A stretch of DNA of 64,000 nt from Parietichytrium sp. I65-24A (Eukaryota > Sar > Bigyra > Thraustochytrida > Thraustochytriidae), in NCBI GenBank assembly GCA_012862575.1, contig BLSF01000022.1:186001-250000 (forward strand). The letters are read 5' to 3'. The position numbers and the translations under genes were made by a program. The notes below the pieces were generated by a model. That model was not told the DNA's origin. It made no database searches and worked only from the letters and a program-made list of their open reading frames with translations. Below, in pieces: positions 39,999-51,362 of the stretch (positions within the stretch are counted from its first letter, which is position 1; each line of letters starts with the position of its first letter).

Positions 39999-41387
39999 TT
40001 ATTTCCGAAACATGGGATGACTCGCGAAGAAACAGAACATCTCGCGAAATGCCCTCTTGTCATGCAAGGTAATGTATTCTTCCGGCTTCTTCCCAAAAGT
40101 GTCAGCTAAAGTCGGGTTCGCCCCACAGCCTAACAGGTGGATGGCCAGTGGGTCTACGCTTTGCTCCTTTGCCGCAACATGGAGGGGAGTTTGTCCATAA
40201 TAGTCGTACCCGTTAATGTTCAACGCAAGCTCTTCGAAAAAATAGTCGAGCATCTCCTTACATGCTTTAAAAGTGATCTCTCCTCGACCGCAAGACTCAA
40301 CTACGACATGCACTGCAAGAGCATGAAAAACCTGGAGTGCGTCAAAGGCCAACTGTTTCTCCTGCGACAATTCCGCCATCGCCTTTGGTTCGCACTCCTC
40401 GTCTGTCGGCTTGGGCTCGTCTGGTTGGAGCTCCTGATTTAGGTGCAGAAGAAGGCGCTCTACCACCTCCAAACGAGCGAGTCGAACCGCATCGAGAAGG
40501 AGAGTGGAGGTGATGCTGACCTTTCTCAGTAACAGAGCGTCAACCACGTTTGTCGCGCCGTTAACACAGGCGAGAGACATGGCTGTCTCTCCATCCAGGT
40601 TTTCCATCACGAGCATCTCAAATGGCAATGCATCGATCAGGAATTTCGCCGTATCGCGATACAGCTTGAATCCTTTGCAATCAGGACTGCAAAACATCAT
40701 AGCCAAGTGTAGTGGCGTGTTTCCCCTCTGCGAATCCGGAGCGTACCAAGGCTGCTTCTTAAGTCGCTTGCCCTCGGCCGTCATAACCGGTGGCCCGTCC
40801 GTCTCATCAAAGCACATGGAGTCTACCACGACTCTCCTTAAAGTTTGCATGTCGTGAGTCAAGGCTGCCACGTGCGGTACCTCCAAAAACCGCTTTGCGC
40901 TTGCTGTGTATCCACATACCCCGATTGGCGGTGCAAACGAAGGTAAGTCACTTCCCTCCTCAATACTTTCCATGGCAGCTCTGAACTGCAGCCAATATTC
41001 CCGAAGATCGGGCTCCAAGTCCACCATATAGTTGAGCTTTGGCCACAGCTCATCCTCCAGTAGGAAAGTAACCCCAGTCTCGAGGCCGCGAATATTCACA
41101 AGGCAACTCTCAAGCTTCTTCTCAAGGCTTGCAAGCTCCTTCGCCGCTCTCGCATTCAAGGCTGTACCGACCTTGAGCTTCTTCTCAATCTGCCGCTCCA
41201 GCTCCCCTCTCGTTTTGGCCAACTTGGCCAGCTCAAGCTGCGTCAATTCTTCCCGATTGTCTTTCGCTGCTTTTTTCGTGACCGGACCTCGCTTTGTGCC
41301 CGCACTCGCTGCCCGACCTTGGCCCTGGCTCTCCTTCTGCGGCGCATTCTTCTTGGCCTCTTTGGCACTCTTCTCCTTCCGCTCCAT
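39999..41387 (-). CDS. Ankyrin-repeat protein with helical N-terminus
   Basis: 462 residues from the ATG at 41387. The N-terminal 100 residues are highly charged (Lys/Gln/Ala-rich), followed by coiled coil (about 47-100: L-E-L-A-K-L-A-K-T-R-G-E-L-E-R). Ankyrin repeats start at R-G-N-T-P-L-H-L-A (221-229) and E-T-A-M-S-L-A-C-V-N-G, and return at Y-G-Q-T-P-L-H-V-A-A (397-406) and G-A-N-P-T-L-A-D. A helical segment lies between. There is no catalytic domain. It is likely a cytosolic scaffold with unknown partners. It is divergent from the two-TM gene at 42456. Confidence 0.82.
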   Translation of the reverse strand: MERKEKSAKEAKKNAPQKESQGQGRAASAGTKRGPVTKKAAKDNREELTQLELAKLAKTRGELERQIEKKLKVGTALNARAAKELASLEKKLESCLVNIRGLETGVTFLLEDELWPKLNYMVDLEPDLREYWLQFRAAMESIEEGSDLPSFAPPIGVCGYTASAKRFLEVPHVAALTHDMQTLRRVVVDSMCFDETDGPPVMTAEGKRLKKQPWYAPDSQRGNTPLHLAMMFCSPDCKGFKLYRDTAKFLIDALPFEMLVMENLDGETAMSLACVNGATNVVDALLLRKVSITSTLLLDAVRLARLEVVERLLLHLNQELQPDEPKPTDEECEPKAMAELSQEKQLAFDALQVFHALAVHVVVESCGRGEITFKACKEMLDYFFEELALNINGYDYYGQTPLHVAAKEQSVDPLAIHLLGCGANPTLADTFGKKPEEYITLHDKRAFREMFCFFASHPMFRK

Positions 41388-42455
41388 CCCCCGCCCCGGC
41401 TAGCAAACCATGCACGCTTGTCGTCTCCAAGGTCCAGACACCCTCTTGAAAAAACGAAACACTCGCGAGTCAAACTGGAAGACTGTCTGACGAAACGGCA
41501 TCATTTACGGTATTTTGTACACCAGGTCATAGTGGCTAGAACGTTCGCTCACTCACTGATGCCATGATGTATCAAATCTATCAAATCTATCATCCTTCCA
41601 AGAGGGATCTTGTGTAAGGATAAGTGATGATGATGTTCATTGACTGTGAACGAAAGTCAAAAGTCAATTGGTTTCACTTTCGATGCACAGTCAGTTCTGC
41701 CAATTAAGTTTAGTGTGAATTCATGAATGGCAATGTGGTTGACTGGCAGGTAGGTACCGGTAGGTGGTTTGATCTCGATCAGATTGGCGTGAAAGTTTAT
41801 CGAAAGTGGAAGCAACCTCGAAAGTGACAAAGTGGAACCGTTGACGCCGCGGAAAGCTTGAGCTGTCATTCGTGTCCTTTTATTGGAAAGGAAAGTTCGG
41901 CTTCTTGTAAGAGCGTTCGTTCGTTGGCTGCGTCCTCTTACAATATGCGAGATGCGTGCGATTGATGTCCATCTCCATCTCCTGTGCACAATGGATGTAG
42001 TAGTAGCGTACCGCGACGTTCGAGAACGTCACACACCTAACAGTCTCTCGCAGTCAACAGACTATGCTCGCATCAGTGCTTGCCAACCTTCGCGCGTACT
42101 CACCGTTGGGCTCTGGTAGACTTGCGCAGCGCGGGAGGTCTGCGGGAGCTGTGGAAGGGAAGCAATGCAGCTGCGGGAAGGAAGTGTGACAATAGCTGCA
42201 GCGAAGGTCTCTGAAAGTTGGAAAGGGTTCTGGTCGCGAGGGGTTTGGTCTTGAAGCGCTCGCTCTGACGGGGCTCGGGATAAGCTTGTGGACGTACGTC
42301 CTTGAAGACGCTTTCAAACGGCCGGCGCGGAGGCCCGCAGGCGAAGAAAGGTTTTGGTTGGGAAATCGCTTGCCAACCTATTTGACAGCGAGTCGAACGC
42401 CAGCGAAAAGAGACGGGAGCGGGGAAGGAAGATCAGCGAGAAAGTGTCTCTGAAA
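41388..42455. other. Divergent intergenic region
   Basis: 1068 bases between two divergent starts. A short ATCAAATCTATC repeat is at about 41573-41594. No gene seen. Confidence 0.5.
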
Positions 42456-43409
42456 ATGGTCTCGAGATCGGATCAATATGTCGCAGCGCTAGTGTGCACT
42501 CTGGCGGGAGCGTCGTTAGTGGCAAAATGGGCTCTCGAAAAGGACTTGGCTCTTGCGAAGGCGATTCGAGGCGCGATCCCACTCTCCAGGTACAGAGAGT
42601 CGTCCACTGGATTGGTGCAGGAGCCCTTGGTCGCAGCGGTAGTTCCCGAAGAGGAGACAATTTCGACTGATGTGCCAGAGGCGCAAAGTGTAGAAGGCTT
42701 CGTGCGCCATTCTCGAGCGCAACAGGATCAATTTGGATTAGTGGTTGTACATGGCGTGGCGAATGCCATTGGCGCGATGATTCCTTGCCAGTCAGTGGCA
42801 CATGCAAGCACTGGCGTCCTTGCGCTGAAACGCTGGACGGAACACTTGTCCATGGTGCAAGTCAAAACAAAGAAGACGAAGCGGGAGAAGAAAAACAGAC
42901 AGAAGCCCAACTGCCGCGGGCACTCGGCGCAACACAATTGTGAAGTCTGCTCGCAAGAAAAATGTGAAGAGGCAGTTGTGACGACAACGGAAAAGCGTAG
43001 GCGCTTAGTCGTGCAGACTGTCCACGCCACAGACTCACAAGTGGCCGCGCTGGAGATAGAAGGGGTGACGGTTCCTCTTTCCCCGTTTCGCTTGCTGAAT
43101 CTTCCAGGTGTGCAGACAGCTGAAGAAGTTGTAGAAGAAAGCTGGTCTATTGACGGGAATTCTGGGATTCGGATTCGAGAACTTGTCGTGCCTTTTGGGT
43201 GTGAATTGTATGCTTACGGAAGGCTTTCCGAGTCGCATGGCAAATCACGTCTCGAAGCCAAAATGATTTCCCGACATGGGCCTGACAAGCTCGCCAGAGA
43301 TCTGGAATTCACTGCTTCTCTGGCGAGTAATTTTCGAAAATTCGCCAAAGCTATCATTGTGTGCGCCGTAGTATCGCATATTGTTGCAAAGATCTCCAGT
43401 TACCAATAG
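42456..43409 (+). CDS. Two-TM protein, possible GIDE/MUL1-like domain without RING
   Basis: 317 residues from the ATG at 42456; earlier in-frame codons have no ATG. A hydrophobic segment near the N-terminus (Y-V-A-A-L-V-C-T-L-A-G-A-S-L-V-A) and one at the C-terminus (F-A-K-A-I-I-V-C-A-V-V-S-H-I-V-A) enclose a soluble domain. The latter part of the domain (I-R-E-L-V-V-P-F-G-C-E-L-Y-A-Y-G-R-L, then L-E-A-K-M-I-S) recalls the V-L-P-x-G-x-x-L-x-V-x-G-E-x pattern of the GIDE/BAM domain of mitochondrial MUL1. There is a Lys-rich basic segment and four Cys (N-C-E-V-C-S-Q-E-K-C), but no canonical RING. The resemblance is weak, so treat this as an unnamed membrane protein. Confidence 0.55.
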   Translation: MVSRSDQYVAALVCTLAGASLVAKWALEKDLALAKAIRGAIPLSRYRESSTGLVQEPLVAAVVPEEETISTDVPEAQSVEGFVRHSRAQQDQFGLVVVHGVANAIGAMIPCQSVAHASTGVLALKRWTEHLSMVQVKTKKTKREKKNRQKPNCRGHSAQHNCEVCSQEKCEEAVVTTTEKRRRLVVQTVHATDSQVAALEIEGVTVPLSPFRLLNLPGVQTAEEVVEESWSIDGNSGIRIRELVVPFGCELYAYGRLSESHGKSRLEAKMISRHGPDKLARDLEFTASLASNFRKFAKAIIVCAVVSHIVAKISSYQ

Positions 43410-45540
43410 GACTCGCTGGCCGTGATCTGGTTCTTCGACGCACTTTGTGGTCGATATCACGGTAGTACCCGTTCAACTTCACTGCCAAGCTATAGCTTTT
43501 CGAAACTTTAACCTCTCAAGCTCGCCTCTCAGCTCGGTTGCAATGATTGGAAGAACCTTGCCGTATTTTGCAAGACTTCCGCGCAGCACACTGAGCGAGC
43601 GTCAGCTGCGTTTGTTTTGCTAGACCATTTATCTTGATCAAAAAGAGTCGGTCGAAACGTAGAACTTGAAGAGAGTCATTCACCTATTTTGAGAACTAAC
43701 TGTAAATCATGAAATTCTCCGGGGATGAGCCTGAAGCGAGGCGTTATCTTTTCCCCGTCAAATTGCGAATGTAGTAAAAGCCATTCAAGTGAAGAAGTGG
43801 CCTGCCAAAGTAAAAGGGATGAGGAAGGTCGGGACTTGCTTGTTGCACGTAGAGCAAAGAGGACGCTGTGAAATCCGTACGGAGTTCACGAGGAGAGGAC
43901 AATGCGCTCAGAACCGGAAGAGATTACGCCACGTAGCAACCAAAGCGGAGTCTCAGTGTGCAACCTTGGGTCTCCTTAGGCAAAGACTCATCCGATGGGA
44001 TTTGATGTGGCTCTGATGCGGAGTCAATGAACCAACGTAAAACGAAGCAAAGGGATGCTGCTTGCCACAGACCATCGCTGGCAGGCGCTCTTCCTTTCAA
44101 GTTGAATAGCCGACCACTCTCTGCACCCCACCTTCCGACAGGATTTGTTTACGCTGCACTTCGTCGAAGCCACTTGCACTCTCTGTGCCATCAAATCCTG
44201 CGGAACACATTTCGCATCAGGCACCATCTTTCTCCAACTATTTATAACTATTTCCAACTCTTTCCAACTCCCTCGTATCCCACGTAGCTCCGAAACCGGC
44301 TATTCAACATTAGTCTACATATGTCTTCAGTCTTGGAGTGCCAGTCTCCATCGACAAGAGCCTGCTGCACGACTCAATCTTGCTGCTGGCGTTGCACAAC
44401 TTCACCCCATCTCGTTTCAATACACATCGCGGTCTGTGCGCAACTTCGGAATTCAGCACTTCTTTCCTTCTTCCTCCCGCACGAAATCTCATCGAATACT
44501 GGAGGTAACAGTTTCATAATGCAGCTCAGCTTCAGATAGCCTCTCTGGTAGGAGAGACTAGATGCCCGACTGTGGGACACCCAAGCACATTTGATCCCAA
44601 TTCCGGGGGACCAGTGAGGAAGATCGCACCAATCTCGGGGCAGTCTCTCAGCCTCGCAGCCTTCGAACAGATACCGTGCACACTATTCGATTCACTTATC
44701 CAGTATAATAGCGTTTAAGCTGTCCCTCTTATTTTAGGGGAGCATAAAAAATGAGATGTACAATATGGCGGCCGTTTTCCTTATCTATTGTTTATGGTAG
44801 ATAATACATATGCAACAACAGCGAACTGTGCCTGCTCTATCACGAACCGTATACACTACTAATCTCGAAACGCCATCTGTCCTTCAGCAATCTACCGCAA
44901 ATCATAAGTCTCACTACCACGAGAGTTAGTGTCTGACCGTTGTTCACCTCGCATCCTACCCAATTCCGTATCACAACCCATAGTACTTGACAAGCCCATC
45001 TCTCCTATCCGCTCCTACCACCAGCTTATACTCCTACCATATCCTCTAGTTAGAGCAGAACGGAACACCTGCGAGTACCGGCACTCCTACCCGAAGACTA
45101 CTGTACCGCCCTATCCCTTCCTATCCGGCCGTGGCCCAGAAGTGACGGAAGCTGGTGTGGATAAGACCCCAATAATGAGTATTCTAATGTTGCACGGGAG
45201 AAAGGGCGAGAGGAGTCCTATCGAATCCTAATGATAATCAGTAGCAGGAGGAGTCAAAATTCGACGCTCAGAAAGGGTCAAAAACAACGATGAACGAATG
45301 AAAGAAAGACTGATGGACTGTTCGATTGACGTCAATCAATCAATGAAAGAGTGAAAGAGTGAAAGAGTGAAAGAGAGAAAGAGAGAGAGAGAGGGATGGA
45401 CAAGCCGCGTTCAGATTGGAATGAGCATTGATTGAATGGAACGGAAGAGTTGCGAAGAGGTGTCCATTTGAAGAGCTAAAAGGTAAATCAGGAGATTGTT
45501 TGGGAGGCAAAGGCGGTCGGCTGGATGGGAGAGAGTGCGA
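43410..45540. other. Intergenic, no gene seen
   Basis: A CTAC/GTAC-rich patch lies at about 44690-45240. A GTGAAAGA repeat (about 45345-45393) lies 150 bases before the M6 protease ATG. Small frames show nothing recognisable. Confidence 0.5.
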
Positions 45541-47598
45541 ATGGGGAGACCGCGCTTCACAAGGCGCGTGGAGGGATGTCTGCTGTTTGTTTTGGCGGTG
45601 TTGGCAGGGGGAATAGGAGAGGCGCAAGCAATCATGCCCGCACCGAGGGTTGAGACAAACGCGGCCAAAACGTGGCTCCGAGGTGCCGACAAAGCACAAG
45701 AAGAAGAAGAAGAAGAAGTGGGTGTTCAGATTAATGGCGGAGACGAGGTGGTGTACAAGTCCTTGAACGGCTATGCTGTCGTAGAGCTTCGAAACGGAGA
45801 GCTCGCATACGCAGATCGCATTGACTCGGTCACGGGTTTTCTGCTCCCTGCAGAGAACGGTCTAGTAAGCCAAGTGGATGATCCTGCAAGGGAGCTCGGA
45901 GTGCTCCCTGGTCTGAGGCCTCAGCCCAGCAAGTACCGGACAAACGCCACTGATGACTGGGCAATTTTTCAGCGCAGAAAAGAGTCCTTCCAGGCGCACC
46001 GTCGGCGATTGCAATCAGGTAGCATCACACAAGAAGAAGACGCCCTGCAACTTGGAAGCTTGGTCCTCCTGCTGCGGTTTAGTGATCACCAGGACAGAGA
46101 GTTGCTGAGCAAAGACGACTACGAAATTTTCTTCAATCAGATGGGCGCTCACGAGACTCTTGCGCCGACAGGCTCCGTCAGAGAGTATTTTTCCAAACAG
46201 TCATATGGGCAAGTCGATATCCAAAGTACGGTCGTTGGTTGGATCGACGTCTCCGTCACGGAAGCGCAAGCTTCCGAGGGCTGCTCTGGGACCTGTGGTG
46301 CCGTGTGGGGTGGGTACTTGCACGATGCTATCAGCGAAGCCCTGAGAATTGCCGAAACCGATCTGGGAATTAACCTGGGCTCGTTTGATGATGACGGAGA
46401 CGGGGAAATTGATGGTCTGACCATTATCCATTCCGGTTACGGTGCAGAGTGGTCCAACGCCGATGAGGTTGGTACTCCCTCTTCGTGGCGTATCTGGAGC
46501 CACAAGTGGGAGCTCGCGGTGCCCTATGTCAGCAACCTTACCGGCGTCGTTGGACGGCGCTATAACGTCAACACTGGGTTTTGGGGTTCCAGCGGCGTAG
46601 GTATTTGCCGAATTGGGCAAGTATGTCACGAAATGTCTCACGGTCTCTTTGGACTGCCTGATCTGTATGATAATGTGGGGAACGCCACTGCCAGTATTAA
46701 TGTTTACGACATCATGTCGAATGCGTGGGGCATGGACAACACGCAGTTGTACCCTGGGTCGTTTTCGCCCTGGGTCAAGTACGAGCTGGGCTGGCTGGAG
46801 GCTGTAGAGCTCACTCGCACAGGAGACTATAGTATTCTTGCCTACCAGGGGGGTACTCGTCGAAGCTTGTACATAATTCACGACGGGTTCCCCGACAACG
46901 AATACATTTTAATTGAGAACCGGAGCCCCGATTCGAGACATGTTTTTGACTCAAAGCTTCCTGGAGGAATCATGGTCTGGCATATTGATGAATCGGTAGG
47001 GACGCGCTGGAATTATGACGAAGGTTATCCAGGGGACGGGGGCTATTGGCCAGCAAGGCATTACTTTGTTCGAATCATTCAGGCTGACAACTTGTGGCAC
47101 TTGGAGCGCGACGAATACTACACTTTTGATGCTGGGGACTATTTTCGAAATGAGAGTAGCGTGCTTTCTGACACTTCAACACCATCGCTCCTCTCCTATG
47201 AAGAGAGAGTTCGCAATTCGAGTGGTCAAGGGTGTACCAAGACCGGCCACCGGCTCTCTGAATTTCGCTCATCAGAGGCTGACCCAGAAACCTGGAGCTT
47301 CCGATACGAGAGGTTATCTCGTAATAAGTGTGAAGAGCCTGACGAGATCGAAAATGGAGAGGTCACGAGAAGCGACTCGGTGTGTGTGACATCAAATGAT
47401 CTTGAAACTGGGGTCGCGTTTCCAGCTGTGCCAAACCAAAGCGTCTGCATGGAGGAGTGCGGCGGAGACTGCTTCGCAGTGGTATGGAGGTCAGAGTCCT
47501 CCAGTTGTCAGATTTGGCGCGTTGAGCCGTCGCTTGGATTTCTCGAGCGAAGCTTCGCATGCATCCTCATGAGGCCTTTGCATCTCTCAGAGATCTAA
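45541..47598 (+). CDS. Secreted M6-family metalloprotease (immune inhibitor A-like) with cysteine-rich tail
   Basis: 685 residues from the ATG at 45541; the frame reaches further upstream only from non-ATG codons. A signal peptide (Arg-rich start, then C-L-L-F-V-L-A-V-L-A-G-G, cut near A-Q-A) leads to a ~150-residue pro-region with a Glu run. The catalytic domain has C-H-E-M-S-H-G-L-F-G-L-P-D-L-Y-D: zinc ligands His363 and His367, catalytic Glu364, and the conserved G-x-P-D. Before it is the family's F-D-D-D-G-D-G-E-I-D-G calcium-type loop and I-H-S-G-Y-G. After it is G-G-I-M-V-W-H-I-D-E. The last ~100 residues hold six or more Cys in a PAN/apple-like pattern. M6 enzymes degrade extracellular proteins. 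There is no TM segment, so it is probably released as a digestive protease. Confidence 0.9.
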   Translation: MGRPRFTRRVEGCLLFVLAVLAGGIGEAQAIMPAPRVETNAAKTWLRGADKAQEEEEEEVGVQINGGDEVVYKSLNGYAVVELRNGELAYADRIDSVTGFLLPAENGLVSQVDDPARELGVLPGLRPQPSKYRTNATDDWAIFQRRKESFQAHRRRLQSGSITQEEDALQLGSLVLLLRFSDHQDRELLSKDDYEIFFNQMGAHETLAPTGSVREYFSKQSYGQVDIQSTVVGWIDVSVTEAQASEGCSGTCGAVWGGYLHDAISEALRIAETDLGINLGSFDDDGDGEIDGLTIIHSGYGAEWSNADEVGTPSSWRIWSHKWELAVPYVSNLTGVVGRRYNVNTGFWGSSGVGICRIGQVCHEMSHGLFGLPDLYDNVGNATASINVYDIMSNAWGMDNTQLYPGSFSPWVKYELGWLEAVELTRTGDYSILAYQGGTRRSLYIIHDGFPDNEYILIENRSPDSRHVFDSKLPGGIMVWHIDESVGTRWNYDEGYPGDGGYWPARHYFVRIIQADNLWHLERDEYYTFDAGDYFRNESSVLSDTSTPSLLSYEERVRNSSGQGCTKTGHRLSEFRSSEADPETWSFRYERLSRNKCEEPDEIENGEVTRSDSVCVTSNDLETGVAFPAVPNQSVCMEECGGDCFAVVWRSESSSCQIWRVEPSLGFLERSFACILMRPLHLSEI

Positions 47599-47861
47599 CG
47601 GTGTAGTTCGCATTTCACCGTCAGTTAATCACTGTATAATATACATGTTCACATACAATCATCTGTTCACTCAATTCCGGTACAGCGTGTTAATTTTCTA
47701 AGGCACTGGAGTCTCGGCAAGAGAAGGGGACTGCTGCTTGCTTGCACGTAATGTCAATCAGAATCCTTTCTCGTGGTTTGAACGCAAGAAAAACGAACTG
47801 GAAAGTAAACAAAAACAAAAAATCAATGAAACTATATTTATATATGCTTCCATGCTTGTTG

Positions 47862-49619
47862 TTAGAGCTTGCTCTCGTACAGTGGATTGGAGGCTTGGGT
47901 TGGAAGGCCGAGATCGGCGCGCGCTCCTGAAAACGCTGAAGACGAGGAAGCGCGAACTCTGCGAACGAAAAATGACCCAGCGACGAAAGCTACTACTGCT
48001 CCAGCCACCGACGCACCTGCGATAAATGCTACGCCGGATGAGCCTTCAGAGTTCGCACTGGAGAGTGTATTGACTTCAGCAGCTATTGCAGAACTGATTG
48101 TTACGTCCAAATTCTCAAAGTCGTACGCGCCAGAATTTCTTTGAGACCAATTTGAAGCGGTGCAAATGCGCTGCAGCATTTCAGTTCTTGTGCCCACTGT
48201 ATCTCCACTGTATACGTTTTCATCAAAATGATCCAAGGCCACTTCATGCAAGCCAGCCACCAAGCCTGGCGGAAGAGCTGAGTCTCGTGAGGAAATGGCG
48301 GATGAAGCGGAACTCCAAGAATTGCTCGAATAGAGGAAAGCAAAGATAAATTTTGGCGAAGAAGCGCTGCCAATGTAGACCAGAAGATTGTCCCCTGCAG
48401 TCGACGGCGCAAAACTTCCCTCCATTGACCAAGAAGGAGAGCCATCTTCGTAGAGGATGGTTTTTCCAGCAGAGACGCCGCCAGAAGGCACGGTATAGGA
48501 AACGGTCCCTTCAGTTGAGGCGAGCTCGCTTCCAAGCCACGCATTATCGGTGACAAAAATGACTGTGCCGGCCGCGACTGGGACTGTTGTCAGCAGCGCG
48601 AAAGACCTTGGCGAATCAGAGTTCAGTCCAACTACGACAATGTCGCCTGCGGCGAGTTTGGCCGAGGATGGGGTTTCTGTCGGGAAGGGTGTTGGGACTT
48701 GGTTCGCTGCGGAAGGGTGTGACGTCGACTGTGTGGAAGGAAAGGGGGTCGGGCCGGTCGTGACGTACTCCAATGGCACGTTGCACGATTCCGCAGGTTC
48801 TTCCCAGTCGCCAGCTAAAAAGATTCGGTCTGCTAGCTCTGGAAAGTCAACGAAGGGGTTGCGGTTGTTCTGATACATTGAGCAAACTTTGCTGTTTCGA
48901 ATCTGCTCCAATTTGCTGGGCGGATATTCCCTATTCCACTGCAGGAGAACATTTAGCTTGCCCATAAACTTGTTCTCTTTACCCGGGCAGTTGCTGAGCA
49001 AGAGTCGAGTTTCATTGACATCATCATCGTCTCTGTTGTAGCGAGTTGTCATGTACAGCAACGAACGGGCCACTTCGCCACGGCGATTGACTGGCGGCAT
49101 GAAAAATTCGTCCTTGAGCATACCGGTATCCAGCGCGGCATCGCCAGAAGCAGGTACCGTGCATTCGGTCCCACAGATGTCAAAGTACAGGTTGCCTCTC
49201 AAATTGTTTATATCTTTCTCTGTTGCCCGGATGTGATGAAGGTCGGAGTCGTCACTTCCGGAATACTCAACTCCCTTTTTCCTTGGCCAGAGATGCTCTC
49301 GGTTCCACGTCCCCCCAGAGCCTACAACGTTATCATCCTTGTTCCAGGCAACGTCCTTGTAAAAGAGGTGGACCATATTCGTCGACTCATCACCATTGTA
49401 CGCCTCCAAAATTTTGATGGCGTCGTAGGTATCGAGAACATCTCGTTCGGAGTAAGGAATGCTCTTGTGATCTTTTCGCAAGCGCACGCTCAGGGCTTCA
49501 GACAACTCCGCGCCCTTCAAGGTCATGTCCACGGATGCGTAGTAGGTTTCCACGTCGCAATCCTCTCCAGACACGATGCCAACACCTGCGGCGGCCAAGG
49601 CAAGCAAAACCTTCATCAT
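47862..49619 (-). CDS. Membrane-anchored endonuclease I, paralogue 1
   Basis: 585 residues from the ATG at 49619. A signal peptide (first ~18) precedes an Endonuclease_1 (EndA/NucM, PF04231-type) domain with N-R-E-H-L-W-P (106-112; His109 the likely general base), D-L-H-H-I-R-A-T (126-133), and N-N-L-R-G-N-L-Y-F-D (metal-ligand Asn segment). Several Cys indicate disulphides. A Pro/Thr linker (T-P-F-P) leads to a second beta-rich domain (G-D-I-V-V-V-G-L-N, then A-G-T-V-I-F-V-T-D-N-A-W), a module seen in bacterial secreted proteins. A single C-terminal TM helix and a short cytosolic tail with S-N-P-L-Y-E-S-K-L follow. The predicted job is degrading extracellular DNA/RNA at the cell surface. This is the most diverged of the three paralogues. 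Confidence 0.9.
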   Translation of the reverse strand: MMKVLLALAAAGVGIVSGEDCDVETYYASVDMTLKGAELSEALSVRLRKDHKSIPYSERDVLDTYDAIKILEAYNGDESTNMVHLFYKDVAWNKDDNVVGSGGTWNREHLWPRKKGVEYSGSDDSDLHHIRATEKDINNLRGNLYFDICGTECTVPASGDAALDTGMLKDEFFMPPVNRRGEVARSLLYMTTRYNRDDDDVNETRLLLSNCPGKENKFMGKLNVLLQWNREYPPSKLEQIRNSKVCSMYQNNRNPFVDFPELADRIFLAGDWEEPAESCNVPLEYVTTGPTPFPSTQSTSHPSAANQVPTPFPTETPSSAKLAAGDIVVVGLNSDSPRSFALLTTVPVAAGTVIFVTDNAWLGSELASTEGTVSYTVPSGGVSAGKTILYEDGSPSWSMEGSFAPSTAGDNLLVYIGSASSPKFIFAFLYSSNSWSSASSAISSRDSALPPGLVAGLHEVALDHFDENVYSGDTVGTRTEMLQRICTASNWSQRNSGAYDFENLDVTISSAIAAEVNTLSSANSEGSSGVAFIAGASVAGAVVAFVAGSFFVRRVRASSSSAFSGARADLGLPTQASNPLYESKL

Positions 49620-51328
49620 GTCTTCCTCTTTCTCCGATTTTAAATGGACTGGAATTTGACCAAGTTTGGTGTTTGCTTGCTTGCAGCTTCACCTTTTTCC
49701 AACTCTTCTGCCAATTTTCGTCACCGATCATCGAAGGAGGTTTTCGCAATGTGATCCTTTCGCTATAGTACGAAAACGTTGCCAGGAGCGCACTCGGTCG
49801 ACGAGCTGTCTATGAATAGCTACTGGTTCCTGTCTGATTTGGAGAGCCCTTCGGGCGACTTTGTGGATCCGAGCTCGAAGAAAGATCGCGTCCCATGATT
49901 TCGTTCTTGCGTGAGTTCGGTTCCCGTGGCAACAATGTGGCACAGTGTATAGAAACAAAAGAGCGAATGCTGCTCGGATCGCGTATTCTGGGGTGCACAC
50001 TCTATTGACCGTCACGTTGAAGTGCAGTCGCAGTCACAGTGACAGAGACAGCGGTCCTCTTTTCATTTTCATAGTTTCCTACACTTGGAAAGGAGAGTTG
50101 CTGTTGAAACAGAAGGAGACCGAAATTTCGTTCCATTCTGGTGACATAGTCAAAGGTAAATACAGTGTGAAAATCACATGTCTGTACGTTTTGGAAGACG
50201 GCAGACTGGCCGAAAGCCGAGACCTGCGTTCCGTTCGTTTGGTGTCGACTAACGCCAAGTAGCAGGCTCTCGCCGCGAAGGGCGCTGGAAAAAGCTAGCA
50301 CGCAGTTCGGGCAGTGCTGGTATGTTCGCTCAACCCGAACCTGTCCCAATGATACGATCATTCAAAGGCTGCTGCAGTGCGCCAAGGTTCCTTCAAGAGT
50401 GTGAACGACTAGACGATCGACCATGACGCAGCTCTTCTTGCACCGTGCAAGTACGCTGAGCTTGCATCCTGGCCTCTCCCAGCTCCTGTCGCCTCGTCTC
50501 GTTTCGTTTCGTCTCGCCAAATGGCAAATGGCACGGAATCGAACTGTCGAACTTTCGAACTTTCGAACTGTAACGCCTTTTCAAATAGTTTTCTCTATGC
50601 TACTTCTACGCGCTCCTGACAAAATTTCGCACACCTTTTGGTAGAAGTCACATATCAACCGCTAAGCATCATGGGCTAATCAGATCCGTATCACCGTAGC
50701 AAGTGGATAGTCACGTTAGCAGATACAATGTATGAGGTTACTATTGTAAAGCATAAGATGATGAAGAACAAAACACTGTTCTTCGGGTTCTCGCTGGAAG
50801 AACCCGTGCTCGAGGTGTGCGTTACCGATAATGATGCCTACTTTTTTCCACCATGCGCACAGGTGGACCGCGAATGATCGAACAAAAAAAAAGGAGGAAC
50901 CAACCGAGCCGAGACGGTCGCCTTGTCGCACTGTTGTTACAAAGTTGTTACTTGCAGCAAACGTTGTAACGCCACGAAAAAGAAGTAAGTACTTTCTGTG
51001 TTCATCGAAACACGAACTGTTCATGGACACTTTGAAGTATGATGGTGTGGTATTGATTAACGCGTGGGTGGTGGACGAAATGAAAGGAAATGAAAGAGAT
51101 AGAAAAGGGCAGGTACTAGTACTCGAGTTGTTTTCTTTTTGATTGATTTAGAACTTTATTAATAGTGAGCTGAGCCATGAGCTGGACTGTGCGTGCGAAC
51201 AGCAACAGTCCGCATGACCAGCAGAGAGAGCACAGCGATAGAGAGATAGATATTCGATATAATATTCCGCCCGGCGCAGGGATCCTAAAATACGGCTACT
51301 GAGACAATTTGAAGGCCGGGCGCGCAAC

Positions 51329-51362
<34 letters not shown>

